In this document: piece after piece, positions 26,380 to 35,149 of the stretch
How the letters are laid out: the number at the start of each line of letters is the position of its first letter
Position numbering within the stretch: position 1 is the stretch's first letter
Source: Ruminococcus sp. AF41-9
Lineage (GTDB): Bacteria > Bacillota > Clostridia > Lachnospirales > Lachnospiraceae
Direction of reading: 5' to 3'
NCBI RefSeq assembly: GCF_003477525.1
Contig: NZ_QUDO01000005.1
Span: 62,001 to 126,000 of the forward strand
Length of the DNA: 64,000 bases
The notes under the pieces: generated by a model
Database searches by the model: none
What the model saw: only the letters and a program-made list of their open reading frames with translations
What the model was told of the DNA's origin: nothing
Position numbers and translations under genes: made by a program

Positions 26380-26408
26380 ATCATATATTTTTTTCAGTAA
26401 TTAATCAA
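26380..26408 (-). promoter_or_regulatory. ftsZ promoter
   Basis: TTGATT (26403-26408), 17-base spacer, TATGAT (26380-26385), about 70 bp before the start codon. Confidence 0.7.
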
Positions 26409-26487
26409 CCTTTAATTTTATTTTTTTATACTTTTTTCATTCATTTTCGGCAGATTCATCGCATTTCCTTCCATCTTTTCCACTGCT

Positions 26488-26540
26488 TACTTATAGTAAT
26501 TCCATAAAATACTGCAACTAATCCGGCCCATCAGACAGTG
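26488..26540. repeat. half copy of the TTATAGCAATTCC dispersed repeat
   Basis: TTATAGTAATTCCATAAAAT at 26491 is followed by ACTGCAACTAATCCGGCCCA, and CATCAGA also matches the element at 12095. No inverted partner arm is present. It lies between ftsZ and ftsQ. Confidence 0.55.
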
Positions 26541-26612
26541 TGTTTCCTTTCTTTCTCAATAAAGTTCGAATACGATAAGGCTCAAATAAAGTAAGATTCA
26601 ATAAGGTAAGAT

Positions 26613-27890
26613 TCAATAAGATTCCTCATTGTCATAATAGCTTTCCCCGTATCCACTGTCGCCACTGTAAGATCCGTCACTATTATAATCCTCGCTGCCA
26701 TCGCTGCTGTATTCCTCATATGCATCCTGTGAACTGTCACTTCCATCCCCGGAGTCCCCGTAAGAATCTCCGTTCCAGTCAGAGCCTGTCCCATCCTGAC
26801 TGCCCTGATTTTCCTCACTGCCATCGGCATAAGTACCATCTGAATAAGCACTGTCTGATCCGCTGCCATCCTGATTATCGGAGCTGTCAGATTCTCCGGC
26901 AGCCGCATCCAGAGATTCCTGTGTCGGCTTCGGTCCTACATAGTTTCCGTCCGCATCATATTCTCCCGCGCCCGTATAATCGCCTTCTTCGTCATAGCCG
27001 CCATTCCAGTCTGCGATTGCTTCTTCCAGTGCTGTCATCGGTTTCGCGCCCACATAATTACCGTTTTCATCATACTCTCCGTCTCCGGTATAGTCCCCGT
27101 TCTCATCATAGCCGCCATTCCAGTTCTCCGCTGTGATCTCGACTTCTTCCTGTTCTTCTTCAAATGTGTTCATATCCGAGGATACACTTTCTATATGAAG
27201 GATTCCTTTTTTTCCGGTAAGATTCGGAAGGATTGCCAGTACACGGTTCATCTTTTCTTCCAGATTCTCATCCTTTCCAAGCTGCACAGTCACGTCCCCG
27301 TAGATCAGGCTGATAGAATAACTGCTGCCAAACTGGATATGATCAGGGATCTTATCATTTTTCTGGAAAATAGTAGAAAGGGCAACTGCCGTATTCAGCA
27401 CCGTTTCCCCTTTGATATCCAGTTTCTCATCCATAACTACTTTATTTACCTGGATTCCGTCAAAGTACGGAACAGATTCATCCCTTGTCTTTGAACCTTC
27501 CACAAAAATTCCATTTCTGTCAAAATAAATATAACTGTCCAGATAATGAATGCAGCCTACCGGCTTTTTCTCCTTTACACTGATACAGATCGTGTTCCGG
27601 TTTAGCTGTGTCACCTTAAAGGCATCCACAAACGCCACATCATCCGTGTTTGTCGTGCTGTAAAGCATGGGTGCAAGGACCGAATTTGACGCAAGCGGTC
27701 CCCGGAGCACCATGGCTTTTACTTCTTCATCCGTGTAGTGGCTGGTTCCCCGGACCTCCACGGAATCTACTTTATAATAAGAAAAAAATACGATCATTGC
27801 GGTCAGTATCCCGATGCCAATGATATAGCCTGTCATTTTTTTTGCTTTTTTACTCATGGAAGATTTTTTTCCATAACTGTTTTCTTTCAT
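26613..27890 (-). CDS. ftsQ: FtsQ/DivIB-type division protein with acidic repeat tail
   Basis: A 425-residue protein: short cytoplasmic N-terminus, one membrane helix (IIGIGILTAMIVFFSYY, about residues 23-39), a POTRA domain beginning VDSVEVRGTSHYTDEEVK, and a beta domain to about residue 250. A tail of roughly 170 residues follows. It has two tandem copies of a unit containing WNGGYDENGDYTG...YDENGNYVGAKP, then a Ser/Asp/Gly/Tyr-rich stretch. Typical FtsQ/DivIB lacks such a tail. The start overlaps the murA stop by 4 bases, indicating coupling. A role at the septum through FtsL and FtsB-like partners is inferred. Confidence 0.9.
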   Translation of the reverse strand: MKENSYGKKSSMSKKAKKMTGYIIGIGILTAMIVFFSYYKVDSVEVRGTSHYTDEEVKAMVLRGPLASNSVLAPMLYSTTNTDDVAFVDAFKVTQLNRNTICISVKEKKPVGCIHYLDSYIYFDRNGIFVEGSKTRDESVPYFDGIQVNKVVMDEKLDIKGETVLNTAVALSTIFQKNDKIPDHIQFGSSYSISLIYGDVTVQLGKDENLEEKMNRVLAILPNLTGKKGILHIESVSSDMNTFEEEQEEVEITAENWNGGYDENGDYTGDGEYDENGNYVGAKPMTALEEAIADWNGGYDEEGDYTGAGEYDADGNYVGPKPTQESLDAAAGESDSSDNQDGSGSDSAYSDGTYADGSEENQGSQDGTGSDWNGDSYGDSGDGSDSSQDAYEEYSSDGSEDYNSDGSYSGDSGYGESYYDNEESY

Positions 27891-29170
27891 AAATGTTCAT
27901 TTCCTTTGCTGGATGACTGCCGGATCTGGCAGCCTAAAGCTCTTAAATCTTCACAGATATGCTCATATCCGCGTCCGATCAGCCTGGCATCCCTGATACA
28001 GGTTTCCCCTTCTGCTGACATTGCTGCCAGGATCAGGGCTGCGCCGCCCCTCAGATCGCCGGCTTTCACCGTACATCCCCGCAGAGGGCATCCCCCTGTG
28101 ATCACCGCATCTGCCCCTGAGATTTCTATATGAGCACCCATTTTTTTCATCTGGAAAGCACTACCAAATCTGTCCTCAAATATCTTTTCGCGTATCACAC
28201 TTTTCCCCCTGACCCCTGTCAGTACCGCCATCAGCGGTGCCTGTAAGTCTGTGGGAAATCCCGGATACGTTCCTGTCTGTATAAAAGGAACCGGATGGAC
28301 TGCCGTCTTTCCATTGACACTTAGTGTACCACTTTTCCATTCATATTGTCCACCCATTTTCCGATATACATCCAGGAAAGCCTTCATTTCTTCCAGCGGC
28401 ACCCGCCGCAGTCTGATCTCGCTTTTCGTGACTGCCGCTGCACACATGTAAGTCCCCGCAACGATCCGGTCAGGAGGAATGTGGAAATCTCCTGCGCTCA
28501 GTTCTCTCACACCTCTGATACGAATTTCCGTTTTCCCCTCCCCGCTGATCTCTGCCCCCATACTTCTGAGGTATCGGCAGAGCCAGACAACTTCCGGTTC
28601 TCCGGCACAGTTTTTCAGGATGGTTTCTCCTTCTGCCAGAACTGCCGCCAGAATTGCCTGCTGTGTCGCACCCACGCTTGACTTTCCAAAAACAATTTCC
28701 GTTCCCCGAAATCCATTACAACACGCATATATATAGGAAGAATTTTCTTCAATCTCTGCTCCCAGTTCTTTCAGTGCCATCAGATGCAGGTCGATGGGTC
28801 TTTTGCCAATCGTGCATCCTCCCGGGTAACCGATCCGGCAGACTTTATTTCTGCCGAGAACAGCAGCGAGCAGGATCACGGAAGACCGCATTCTTCCTGT
28901 AAAAAGAGCCGACACCTCTGTCTGATCTGCATCTGTACAGTCCAGATACAGGTCGTGGCCTTTCCATCTGGTAACTGCACCAAGACTTTTCAGAATTTCT
29001 TCCATACAAAAGACATCAGAAATCCCCGGACACCCTCTGAGAACGCTGGTTCCTCTGTGCATCAGCGATGCCGCCATCATAGGCAGTGCCGCATTTTTAG
29101 AACCCTGTATCGAAATCTCTCCACTGAGAGAACTGCCGCCCATTACATGGATCTCATCCAAAATTTTCAC
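27887..29170 (-). CDS. murA: UDP-N-acetylglucosamine 1-carboxyvinyltransferase
   Basis: A 427-residue MurA, the first committed step of peptidoglycan precursor synthesis. The active-site loop reads YPGGCTIGKRPIDLHL, keeping the Cys that fosfomycin alkylates. The N-terminal IQGSKNAALPMMAASLM is standard. It sits between ftsW and ftsQ in the division cluster, where other bacteria often have murG, murC or murB. Confidence 0.93.
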   Translation of the reverse strand: MKILDEIHVMGGSSLSGEISIQGSKNAALPMMAASLMHRGTSVLRGCPGISDVFCMEEILKSLGAVTRWKGHDLYLDCTDADQTEVSALFTGRMRSSVILLAAVLGRNKVCRIGYPGGCTIGKRPIDLHLMALKELGAEIEENSSYIYACCNGFRGTEIVFGKSSVGATQQAILAAVLAEGETILKNCAGEPEVVWLCRYLRSMGAEISGEGKTEIRIRGVRELSAGDFHIPPDRIVAGTYMCAAAVTKSEIRLRRVPLEEMKAFLDVYRKMGGQYEWKSGTLSVNGKTAVHPVPFIQTGTYPGFPTDLQAPLMAVLTGVRGKSVIREKIFEDRFGSAFQMKKMGAHIEISGADAVITGGCPLRGCTVKAGDLRGGAALILAAMSAEGETCIRDARLIGRGYEHICEDLRALGCQIRQSSSKGNEHL

Positions 29171-29342
29171 TCCTGAAGGGTATCTTACCCTTTATTATAT
29201 GTATTCATCCCTTTTTCGTTACTTTTTTACCCCAGGCGTTTTTCACCACAGTCTTTCTTTTTCACTGCCATATTTCTTTTCCATCATAACATTTCTCATG
29301 CCGGAAAACATTTTCCCTGTCATTTCTGCTTTCGCAGTCCGT

Positions 29343-30431
29343 TCAGCACAGTTTCCGTGTTCTGCTGACATTCAGTGCCAGCCCCATCTCTCCAAGCAGA
29401 AATACCACCGAAGTTCCGCCGTAGCTGATAAACGGCAGTGTGATCCCGGTATTGGGAATGGTATTGGTTACTACGGCAATGTTTAAAATAACCTGAATCG
29501 CCAGATGCCCCATAATACCGCCGCATATCAGTGCCCCCGCCAGATCCCGGGCATGCATGGCTATCACTCCCAGCCGCCACAGAAGCAGACCGAATATCAG
29601 GATCAGAACAGCGGCACCTGTCAGCCCCAGTTCTTCACAGATAATGGAAAAAATCATATCGTTCTGTGCTTCCGGCACAAAGCCCAGCTTCTGAAGGCTG
29701 CTCCCCAGTCCTCTGCCGAAAATGCCACCGCTTCCGATGGCATACAACCCCTGGATCGTCTGGAAACCTTTTTCATATTTTTCCGGATTTCTCCAGATGG
29801 CCAGACGCTCCAGCCGGTAACTTTCCGCTGCCAGAAATACTGCAATAAAACTGACTCCCGCACCTCCAAGCCCGATAAACTGCATATATTTCGGATTGGA
29901 TACAAAAATCAGGATTACACCGATTCCCAGAATAATGATCGCTGTGCTGAGGTTGTTTGAGCCTACCAGGCCTACGATCGGCAGTAACGTCAGCATGGTC
30001 CTGCACATAAACCAGAATCCGTCTGTCCTTTCTTTTGTTCTCTCGATCTGCCATGCCAGAAAAAGGATCACCGCCACTTTCGCAAACTCCGAAGGCTGGA
30101 AAGACAAAGGTCCCAGATTCAGCCACCGCTTCGAGCCATTAATCTCCTGTCCGAACAAAAGCACTGCCGTGGACAAAAGCATGGATAGCAGATAGGCCGC
30201 CGGTGCCAGTTTCAGAAAAAAATGATAGTCCATGACAGTCACCGCATACATAACTCCCATTCCCAGTGCTGTGGCAAATAATTGTTTCTTAAAATAATAG
30301 GCAGAGTCACCGAAGCGTACTCTGCCATTATATTCACTGGTGCTAAGCAGCACTGCAAGGCCAAATACCGCAAGCAGCACGACCAGCACCAGCATCGTTT
30401 TATCTACTTTTAAAAAATTTTTCTGCGCCAT
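29343..30431 (-). CDS. ftsW: SEDS-family glycosyltransferase FtsW
   Basis: A 362-residue polytopic membrane protein with the SEDS motifs GSKRWLNLGPLSFQPSEFAK, GLGSSLQKLGFVPEAQNDMIF and the C-terminal NTGITLPFISYGGTS. It polymerises glycan strands at the septum with a class B PBP partner. It lies between murD and murA. Confidence 0.95.
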   Translation of the reverse strand: MAQKNFLKVDKTMLVLVVLLAVFGLAVLLSTSEYNGRVRFGDSAYYFKKQLFATALGMGVMYAVTVMDYHFFLKLAPAAYLLSMLLSTAVLLFGQEINGSKRWLNLGPLSFQPSEFAKVAVILFLAWQIERTKERTDGFWFMCRTMLTLLPIVGLVGSNNLSTAIIILGIGVILIFVSNPKYMQFIGLGGAGVSFIAVFLAAESYRLERLAIWRNPEKYEKGFQTIQGLYAIGSGGIFGRGLGSSLQKLGFVPEAQNDMIFSIICEELGLTGAAVLILIFGLLLWRLGVIAMHARDLAGALICGGIMGHLAIQVILNIAVVTNTIPNTGITLPFISYGGTSVVFLLGEMGLALNVSRTRKLC

Positions 30432-30471
30432 TTTTCATTCTCCGGAGCAGATGTCTTATCCTATAGATATT

Positions 30472-31827
30472 CTACAGATTTCTCACATATTCCTTGAACA
30501 TATCTCCACGCTGCTCATAATTGTCAAACTGTCCCCAGCTTGCGCAGGCAGGAGAAAGAAGAACCGCATCACCAGGCTGTGCTTTTTCTGCACATACCTT
30601 TACAGCTTCTTCCAGATTCTCGCAGAGAATGATGTCATGGAAACCATGTTTCTCTGCCGCTTCTTTAATCTTCTCTTTTGTCTGTCCGATCAGAACCAGA
30701 TAACGTACTTTTCCGCCAAAGGCTTCGATCCACTCATCATAGCTGGACTGTTTGTCGTATCCGCCGCCGATCAGCAGGGTCGGACGGTTCATTGCCTGGA
30801 TTCCCTTGATTGCTGCATCCGGGTTGGTTCCCTTGGAATCGTTGTAGTATGCAACTCCGTTTTTCTCTGTCACATATTCGATTCTGTGTGCAACTGCGGT
30901 AAACTCACAGATGCTCTTTCTGATGCTTTCCATGGAAACACCGTCATAATATGCCATGGCAACTGCTGCCATAACGTTCTCAAAGTTATGTTTTCCAAGC
31001 AGTTTCAGGTCTGCGGTATTTACCACTTCGATCTCTTTTGCACCGTCTTTGAGAATGATCTTATTTCCATCCAGATAAATACCTTCTTCCAGTTTACGTT
31101 CACTGGAGAAGTAGACAACTCTCGGAACCAGATGCTCTCCGAATTTACGGAGAACTTCATCCTCATAGTTCAGTACACAGACATCCTCTGTTCCCTGATT
31201 CTTTGTGATCAGTTCTTTTACACGGATATATTCTTCCATTGTATGATGGCGGTTTAAATGATCCTCTGTGATGTTTAAGATTGCAGATACTTTCGGTGCA
31301 AATTCCTCGATTGTTTCAAGCTGGAAGCTGCTGATCTCTGCAACAGTCACAGAATTTGGTTTCATTTCCAGTGCCTTGGATGTGTAAGGAGTTCCGATGT
31401 TTCCAACTACAAACACAGACTCTCTCGCATCCTGCATGATTTTTCCAAGAAGTGCTGTTGTGGTGGTTTTTCCATTGGTTCCCGTAATGGCAAGAACTTC
31501 GCCGTCTCCGACTCTGTATGCCAGTTCCACTTCGCCCCACACAGGAAGACCTTTTTCATAAAAGCTCTTTACAAGCGGGAGGTCTGTCGGGACACCCGGA
31601 CTTAGAACCACCAGATCCAGACTGTCCAGAACTTCTTCCGGAAGTTCTCCTGCATAAACACTTACCGGATAGGTTCCGTCTGTTTTATGTACCACTGCCT
31701 CTTTATCAATCTCTGCGTTTCCGTCAAAAATAACCGGAACCGCACCTACTTTTGCCAGAAGGTCTGATGCACCGATCCCGCTTTTGCCGGAACCAAATAC
31801 AAGAACCTTTTTTCCCTCTAATTCCAT
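30472..31827 (-). CDS. murD: UDP-N-acetylmuramoyl-L-alanine--D-glutamate ligase
   Basis: A 451-residue Mur ligase. The ATP site is ITGTNGKTTTTALLGK, and HRIEYV plus YNDSKGTNPDAA belong to the central and C-terminal domains. The start at 31827 (MELEGKKVLVFGSGKSG) has AAGGAGG 8 bases upstream. It adds D-Glu to UDP-MurNAc-L-Ala. Confidence 0.95.
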   Translation of the reverse strand: MELEGKKVLVFGSGKSGIGASDLLAKVGAVPVIFDGNAEIDKEAVVHKTDGTYPVSVYAGELPEEVLDSLDLVVLSPGVPTDLPLVKSFYEKGLPVWGEVELAYRVGDGEVLAITGTNGKTTTTALLGKIMQDARESVFVVGNIGTPYTSKALEMKPNSVTVAEISSFQLETIEEFAPKVSAILNITEDHLNRHHTMEEYIRVKELITKNQGTEDVCVLNYEDEVLRKFGEHLVPRVVYFSSERKLEEGIYLDGNKIILKDGAKEIEVVNTADLKLLGKHNFENVMAAVAMAYYDGVSMESIRKSICEFTAVAHRIEYVTEKNGVAYYNDSKGTNPDAAIKGIQAMNRPTLLIGGGYDKQSSYDEWIEAFGGKVRYLVLIGQTKEKIKEAAEKHGFHDIILCENLEEAVKVCAEKAQPGDAVLLSPACASWGQFDNYEQRGDMFKEYVRNL

Positions 31828-31938
31828 AATAAATTCCTCCTTATTATCACGGTATCTGTAATCAATACCATGGTACATTGTCTGAAGCAGAAAATCGTTA
31901 TTATTCACGGACAATATTCCGCGAGATATTCTCTCTTT

Positions 31939-32895
31939 TTACAGTGCCAGAAGTGCGATCATGCACATAACTGCAGTAATCACAGAGAATACTGCCACCA
32001 CACGTGTCTCGGACCATCCGCACAGCTCAAAATGATGGTGGATCGGTGCCATTTTGAAGATACGTTTTCCATGTGTTGCCTTGAAATAAGTTACCTGGAT
32101 GATAACGGAAAGTACCTCGACCAGATAGATCAGACCTACGATCAGGATAAATAACGGCATCTGCATCACATAAGCGGTACCTGCCACAAAACCGCCCAGT
32201 GCCAGGGAACCGGTATCACCCATGAATACTTTCGCAGGATATACGTTAAATAACAAAAATCCCATCAGGCTTCCCACAACCGCACAGGTGATCGGCTCAA
32301 TCCCGGATTTCATTCCGATGGAAACCACAGAGAAAAAGACTGCAACGATCAGGGTAACGCTGGAAGCCAGACCATCCAGACCGTCTGTAAAGTTTACACC
32401 GTTTACGGTACCGATCACTGCAAAGAACAGCACAGGATAGGCAAGCCATCCCAGATTCAGGAAATGACCACTCCAGAACGGGATTCTCATTGTAAGAGAA
32501 ATATCTGTATAATTCACAATATAAAATACAAAGATTGCAGTCAGTACGACCTGAAGCAGAAATTTCTGCCACGGAAGCAGACCGTCAGAGCGTTTCAGCA
32601 CAACTTTCAGATAATCATCCAGAAATCCGATGATACCGAATCCAAGTGTCAGAAACAGTACCGGGATGATCTTCGGATAGTCGCCCACATAGAACAATGC
32701 GGTAACTGCAGTTGCGATCAGAAAGATCACACCGCCCATGGTCGGAGTTCCTGCTTTCTTTAAGTGAGACTGTACGCCTTCTGTTCTTTCTGTCTGACCC
32801 ATCTTCAGTTTTCTCAGGAAAGGAATGATGATTGGTCCTAACACAACGCTGATCGCGAAAGAAATCAGCACAGGGATTACTACTTGAAATTCCAT
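31939..32895 (-). CDS. mraY: phospho-N-acetylmuramoyl-pentapeptide-transferase
   Basis: A 318-residue integral membrane enzyme that makes lipid I. It keeps the catalytic DD in GFLDDYLK, NFTDGLDGLA, and the HHH motif in MAPIHHHFELCGWSE. The start at 32895 (MEFQVVIP) is preceded by GAGGTG. Confidence 0.96.
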   Translation of the reverse strand: MEFQVVIPVLISFAISVVLGPIIIPFLRKLKMGQTERTEGVQSHLKKAGTPTMGGVIFLIATAVTALFYVGDYPKIIPVLFLTLGFGIIGFLDDYLKVVLKRSDGLLPWQKFLLQVVLTAIFVFYIVNYTDISLTMRIPFWSGHFLNLGWLAYPVLFFAVIGTVNGVNFTDGLDGLASSVTLIVAVFFSVVSIGMKSGIEPITCAVVGSLMGFLLFNVYPAKVFMGDTGSLALGGFVAGTAYVMQMPLFILIVGLIYLVEVLSVIIQVTYFKATHGKRIFKMAPIHHHFELCGWSETRVVAVFSVITAVMCMIALLAL

Positions 32896-32937
32896 TTCAC
32901 ACCTCATTCATTTGTTTTTTTATAACCATTCAGCAGT

Positions 32938-33105
32938 CCACTATCCCGCGAGGTGTTTTGGCATGAAAATGCCAAAATCCCGAGGCATACAAGTCAAAAT
33001 CCCATCGCCGCAGGCGATTTTCAATGGATTTTGACCCGTAACTGTGAAGGTACTGAACAGTTACGTTTTTACTGAAAGTTTTTACAGTAACTGCTTACTG
33101 TCTGT
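32938..33105. repeat. cluster of intergenic hairpins
   Basis: TTTTGGCAT-GAAA-ATGCCAAAA (a perfect 9-bp stem) is followed by GTCAAAATCC...GGATTTTGAC (10 bp) enclosing ATCGCC-GCA-GGCGAT, then GTAACTG...CAGTTAC and TTACTG...CAGTAA. They fill the 323-bp gap between mraY and the preceding PBP. No ORF or T tract was found. It may be a mosaic of dispersed repeats. Confidence 0.7.
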
Positions 33106-33218
33106 TTCTTTCAGACTGCCTTTAGTATAAGGCTTTTCTGCTTATTTATCAAGACTCTGCGCCTACTGTATTATATTTTTTTGGTTCTGTGGTCAGGCAG
33201 GCTTAAGTAAGCCGCCAC

Positions 33219-35039
33219 TTACTGCACCGGACTGGCTGTATCTGCGTCTTTTTCAGATACGGCAGCACTTTTTTCTATCCCCAGGTATGGCAGAATGTTC
33301 TCAAAAATGCTTCTGATCACAGGTGCCGCGATCGTTCCTCCGTAATAGATTCCCTGTGGATCGTGAATGATGCACAAACCCAGAACCTGTGGATTTTCGG
33401 CCGGGGCAAATCCAAGAAACGAAGAAATATAGCGGTTGGCACTTCTGGGAAGTGTCTGGGAGGTCGCTGTTTTTCCTCCGACGGAATAGCCTTCGATCTT
33501 CGCATTTTTACCGGAACCCTGAGAGACAACTGTTTCCAGAATTTCCCGGACTTCCCTGGATGTTTTTTCTGAAACAATGCCTTCCTGCACGGGGTAGGTC
33601 AGTTTCTCTCCTTCTGTTCCGTCCGGATTTAAAACTGCCACTCCAAAATGGGGCGTGATCCGCCTGCCTCCATTGATCAGCGAACTGACCGTTGTCGCAA
33701 GCTGAATAGGTGTGATCTGAAAGGACTGGCCAAAGGCTACCGTTGCCAGTTCGACTTCTCCCATGTTTTTCATCTGGTGCATGATCGTTCCGGCTTCTCC
33801 CGGAAGGTCTATACCGGTTTTCGTCAGAAGGCCAAACTGTTTAAAGTATTTATAATAACGTTCCACCCCCAGCCGCAGCCCCACTTCAATAAACACGGGG
33901 TTACAGGAGTTCTGGGCACCCTGCACGAAATTCTGGGCTCCGTGCCCGACTCTTTTCGCACAGTGGATGCGGCGGTCCTCCACGATCTTATAACCCGGAC
34001 AGTAGAACTGGTCATTGGGAGAAACGACGCCTTCTTCCAGTCCGGCTGACATGGTGATGATCTTGAATGTGGAGCCCGGTTCGTAGGTATCATTAAGGCA
34101 GGGATTTCGCCACATCTGATTCAGAAATTCCTGTTTTAACTGTTCTTCTGTTTTTTTCCGGCTGCCTGAGCTGTTTTCTGTCTGCTGCAGTTCTTCTTTT
34201 AATTGTCTCTGCATCTCGTCTGTCAGCGTAAATGGTTCATTCAGATCAAATTCCGGAACGTTTACACAGGCGTAAATTTCTCCGTTCTGGGGATTCATCA
34301 GAAGAATGGAAACTCTCTCTGCCTGTTTCTCTTCCATTACTTTCAGAGCTGCCTGCTGCGCAAATTCCTGAATGTTTGCATCCAGACTGATCAGAAGACT
34401 TTTTCCTTCGACCGGTTCCTGCCTTGTCTCTCCCAGTTTATCAATCTCCACACCTCTTGCATCTGTGGTTGTCAGGATTTTTCCCGGCTCTCCTTTCAGA
34501 ATTTCTTCATATTTTACTTCCAGGCCGATGATCCCCTGATTATCACCTCCTGTAAATCCAATCACTTTGGAAGCAAGCGTTCCATAAGGATAATAGCGTT
34601 TATAATCTTCATCCACTTTTACCCCTGCCAGATTACACTCTCTTATGGCATCTCCCACGCTTTTTTCCACATTTGTCTTTACTCTTTCTATAGAAGAAAC
34701 TTTTTCCACACGCTTTCGGACGGCAGCTTCCTCCATCCCCAGTTTTTCCGTCAAAAGAGCAATCACTTTTTCCGGCTCTTTGATCTGGCTGTGGATCACG
34801 GAAATGGTACACACAGTCCGGTTTGAGGCCAGTACTTTCCCTTTTGCATCAAGGATCTGACCTCTCGCCGCCTTGATATCTCTTTCTCTTTCATGGAGAT
34901 CCTTTGCCTTCTCGTAATAATAATCTGACCGAAAGCACATCAGAAACACCAGTCTTCCGATCAGACCTGCCATCATCAGAATACAGCAGAGAAAAACCAC
35001 CCATATCTTTTTCTTATGAAATGTCCTGTTTTTCTTCAT
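33219..35039 (-). CDS. class B penicillin-binding protein (SpoVD/FtsI family)
   Basis: A 606-residue transpeptidase with an N-terminal membrane anchor (VVFLCCILMMAGLIGRLVFLM), a dimerisation domain and a transpeptidase domain. Catalytic Ser is in GSTFKIITM; the second motif is NSCNPVF. The third motif reads GGKTATSQ, so Ala replaces the usual Gly of KTG. It lies directly downstream of another class B PBP. Its start codon abuts a hairpin and T tract (see 35041-35092). It probably crosslinks septal or spore peptidoglycan with FtsW. Confidence 0.93.
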   Translation of the reverse strand: MKKNRTFHKKKIWVVFLCCILMMAGLIGRLVFLMCFRSDYYYEKAKDLHERERDIKAARGQILDAKGKVLASNRTVCTISVIHSQIKEPEKVIALLTEKLGMEEAAVRKRVEKVSSIERVKTNVEKSVGDAIRECNLAGVKVDEDYKRYYPYGTLASKVIGFTGGDNQGIIGLEVKYEEILKGEPGKILTTTDARGVEIDKLGETRQEPVEGKSLLISLDANIQEFAQQAALKVMEEKQAERVSILLMNPQNGEIYACVNVPEFDLNEPFTLTDEMQRQLKEELQQTENSSGSRKKTEEQLKQEFLNQMWRNPCLNDTYEPGSTFKIITMSAGLEEGVVSPNDQFYCPGYKIVEDRRIHCAKRVGHGAQNFVQGAQNSCNPVFIEVGLRLGVERYYKYFKQFGLLTKTGIDLPGEAGTIMHQMKNMGEVELATVAFGQSFQITPIQLATTVSSLINGGRRITPHFGVAVLNPDGTEGEKLTYPVQEGIVSEKTSREVREILETVVSQGSGKNAKIEGYSVGGKTATSQTLPRSANRYISSFLGFAPAENPQVLGLCIIHDPQGIYYGGTIAAPVIRSIFENILPYLGIEKSAAVSEKDADTASPVQ

Positions 35040-35040
35040 A

Positions 35041-35092
35041 AAAAATCCCCGCAGAGATCGTCATATTAATATATGAGTTCTCTCTGCGGGGG
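35041..35092 (-). terminator. terminator-like hairpin overlapping the start of the downstream PBP gene
   Basis: CCCCGCAGAGA pairs with TCTCTGCGGGG over 11 bp, followed on the minus strand by ATTTTTT and immediately by the ATG at 35039. The only Shine-Dalgarno-like bases (GGGGA) lie inside the stem, so the hairpin could limit both transcription and translation of the second PBP. Confidence 0.8.
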
Positions 35093-35100
35093 TATGTCAG

Positions 35101-35140
35101 TCAGGCGGATAAAAGCATCCGCTTCGCTGTCTGCCTGATC
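35101..35140. repeat. hairpin repeat, copy 2 of a 25-bp sequence
   Basis: Bases 35105-35129 repeat exactly the 25 bases at 13137-13161 (GCGGAT-AAAAGC-ATCCGC core). Here the outer stem TCAGGC...GCCTGA also forms. It sits between two PBP genes. Confidence 0.75.
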
Positions 35141-35149
35141 TGGTGAAAA

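Noticed and set aside
30340..31257. Long open frame opposite murD and ftsW (305 codons)
   Set aside because: It is antisense to two conserved genes, is Cys/Phe-rich and has no family signature.
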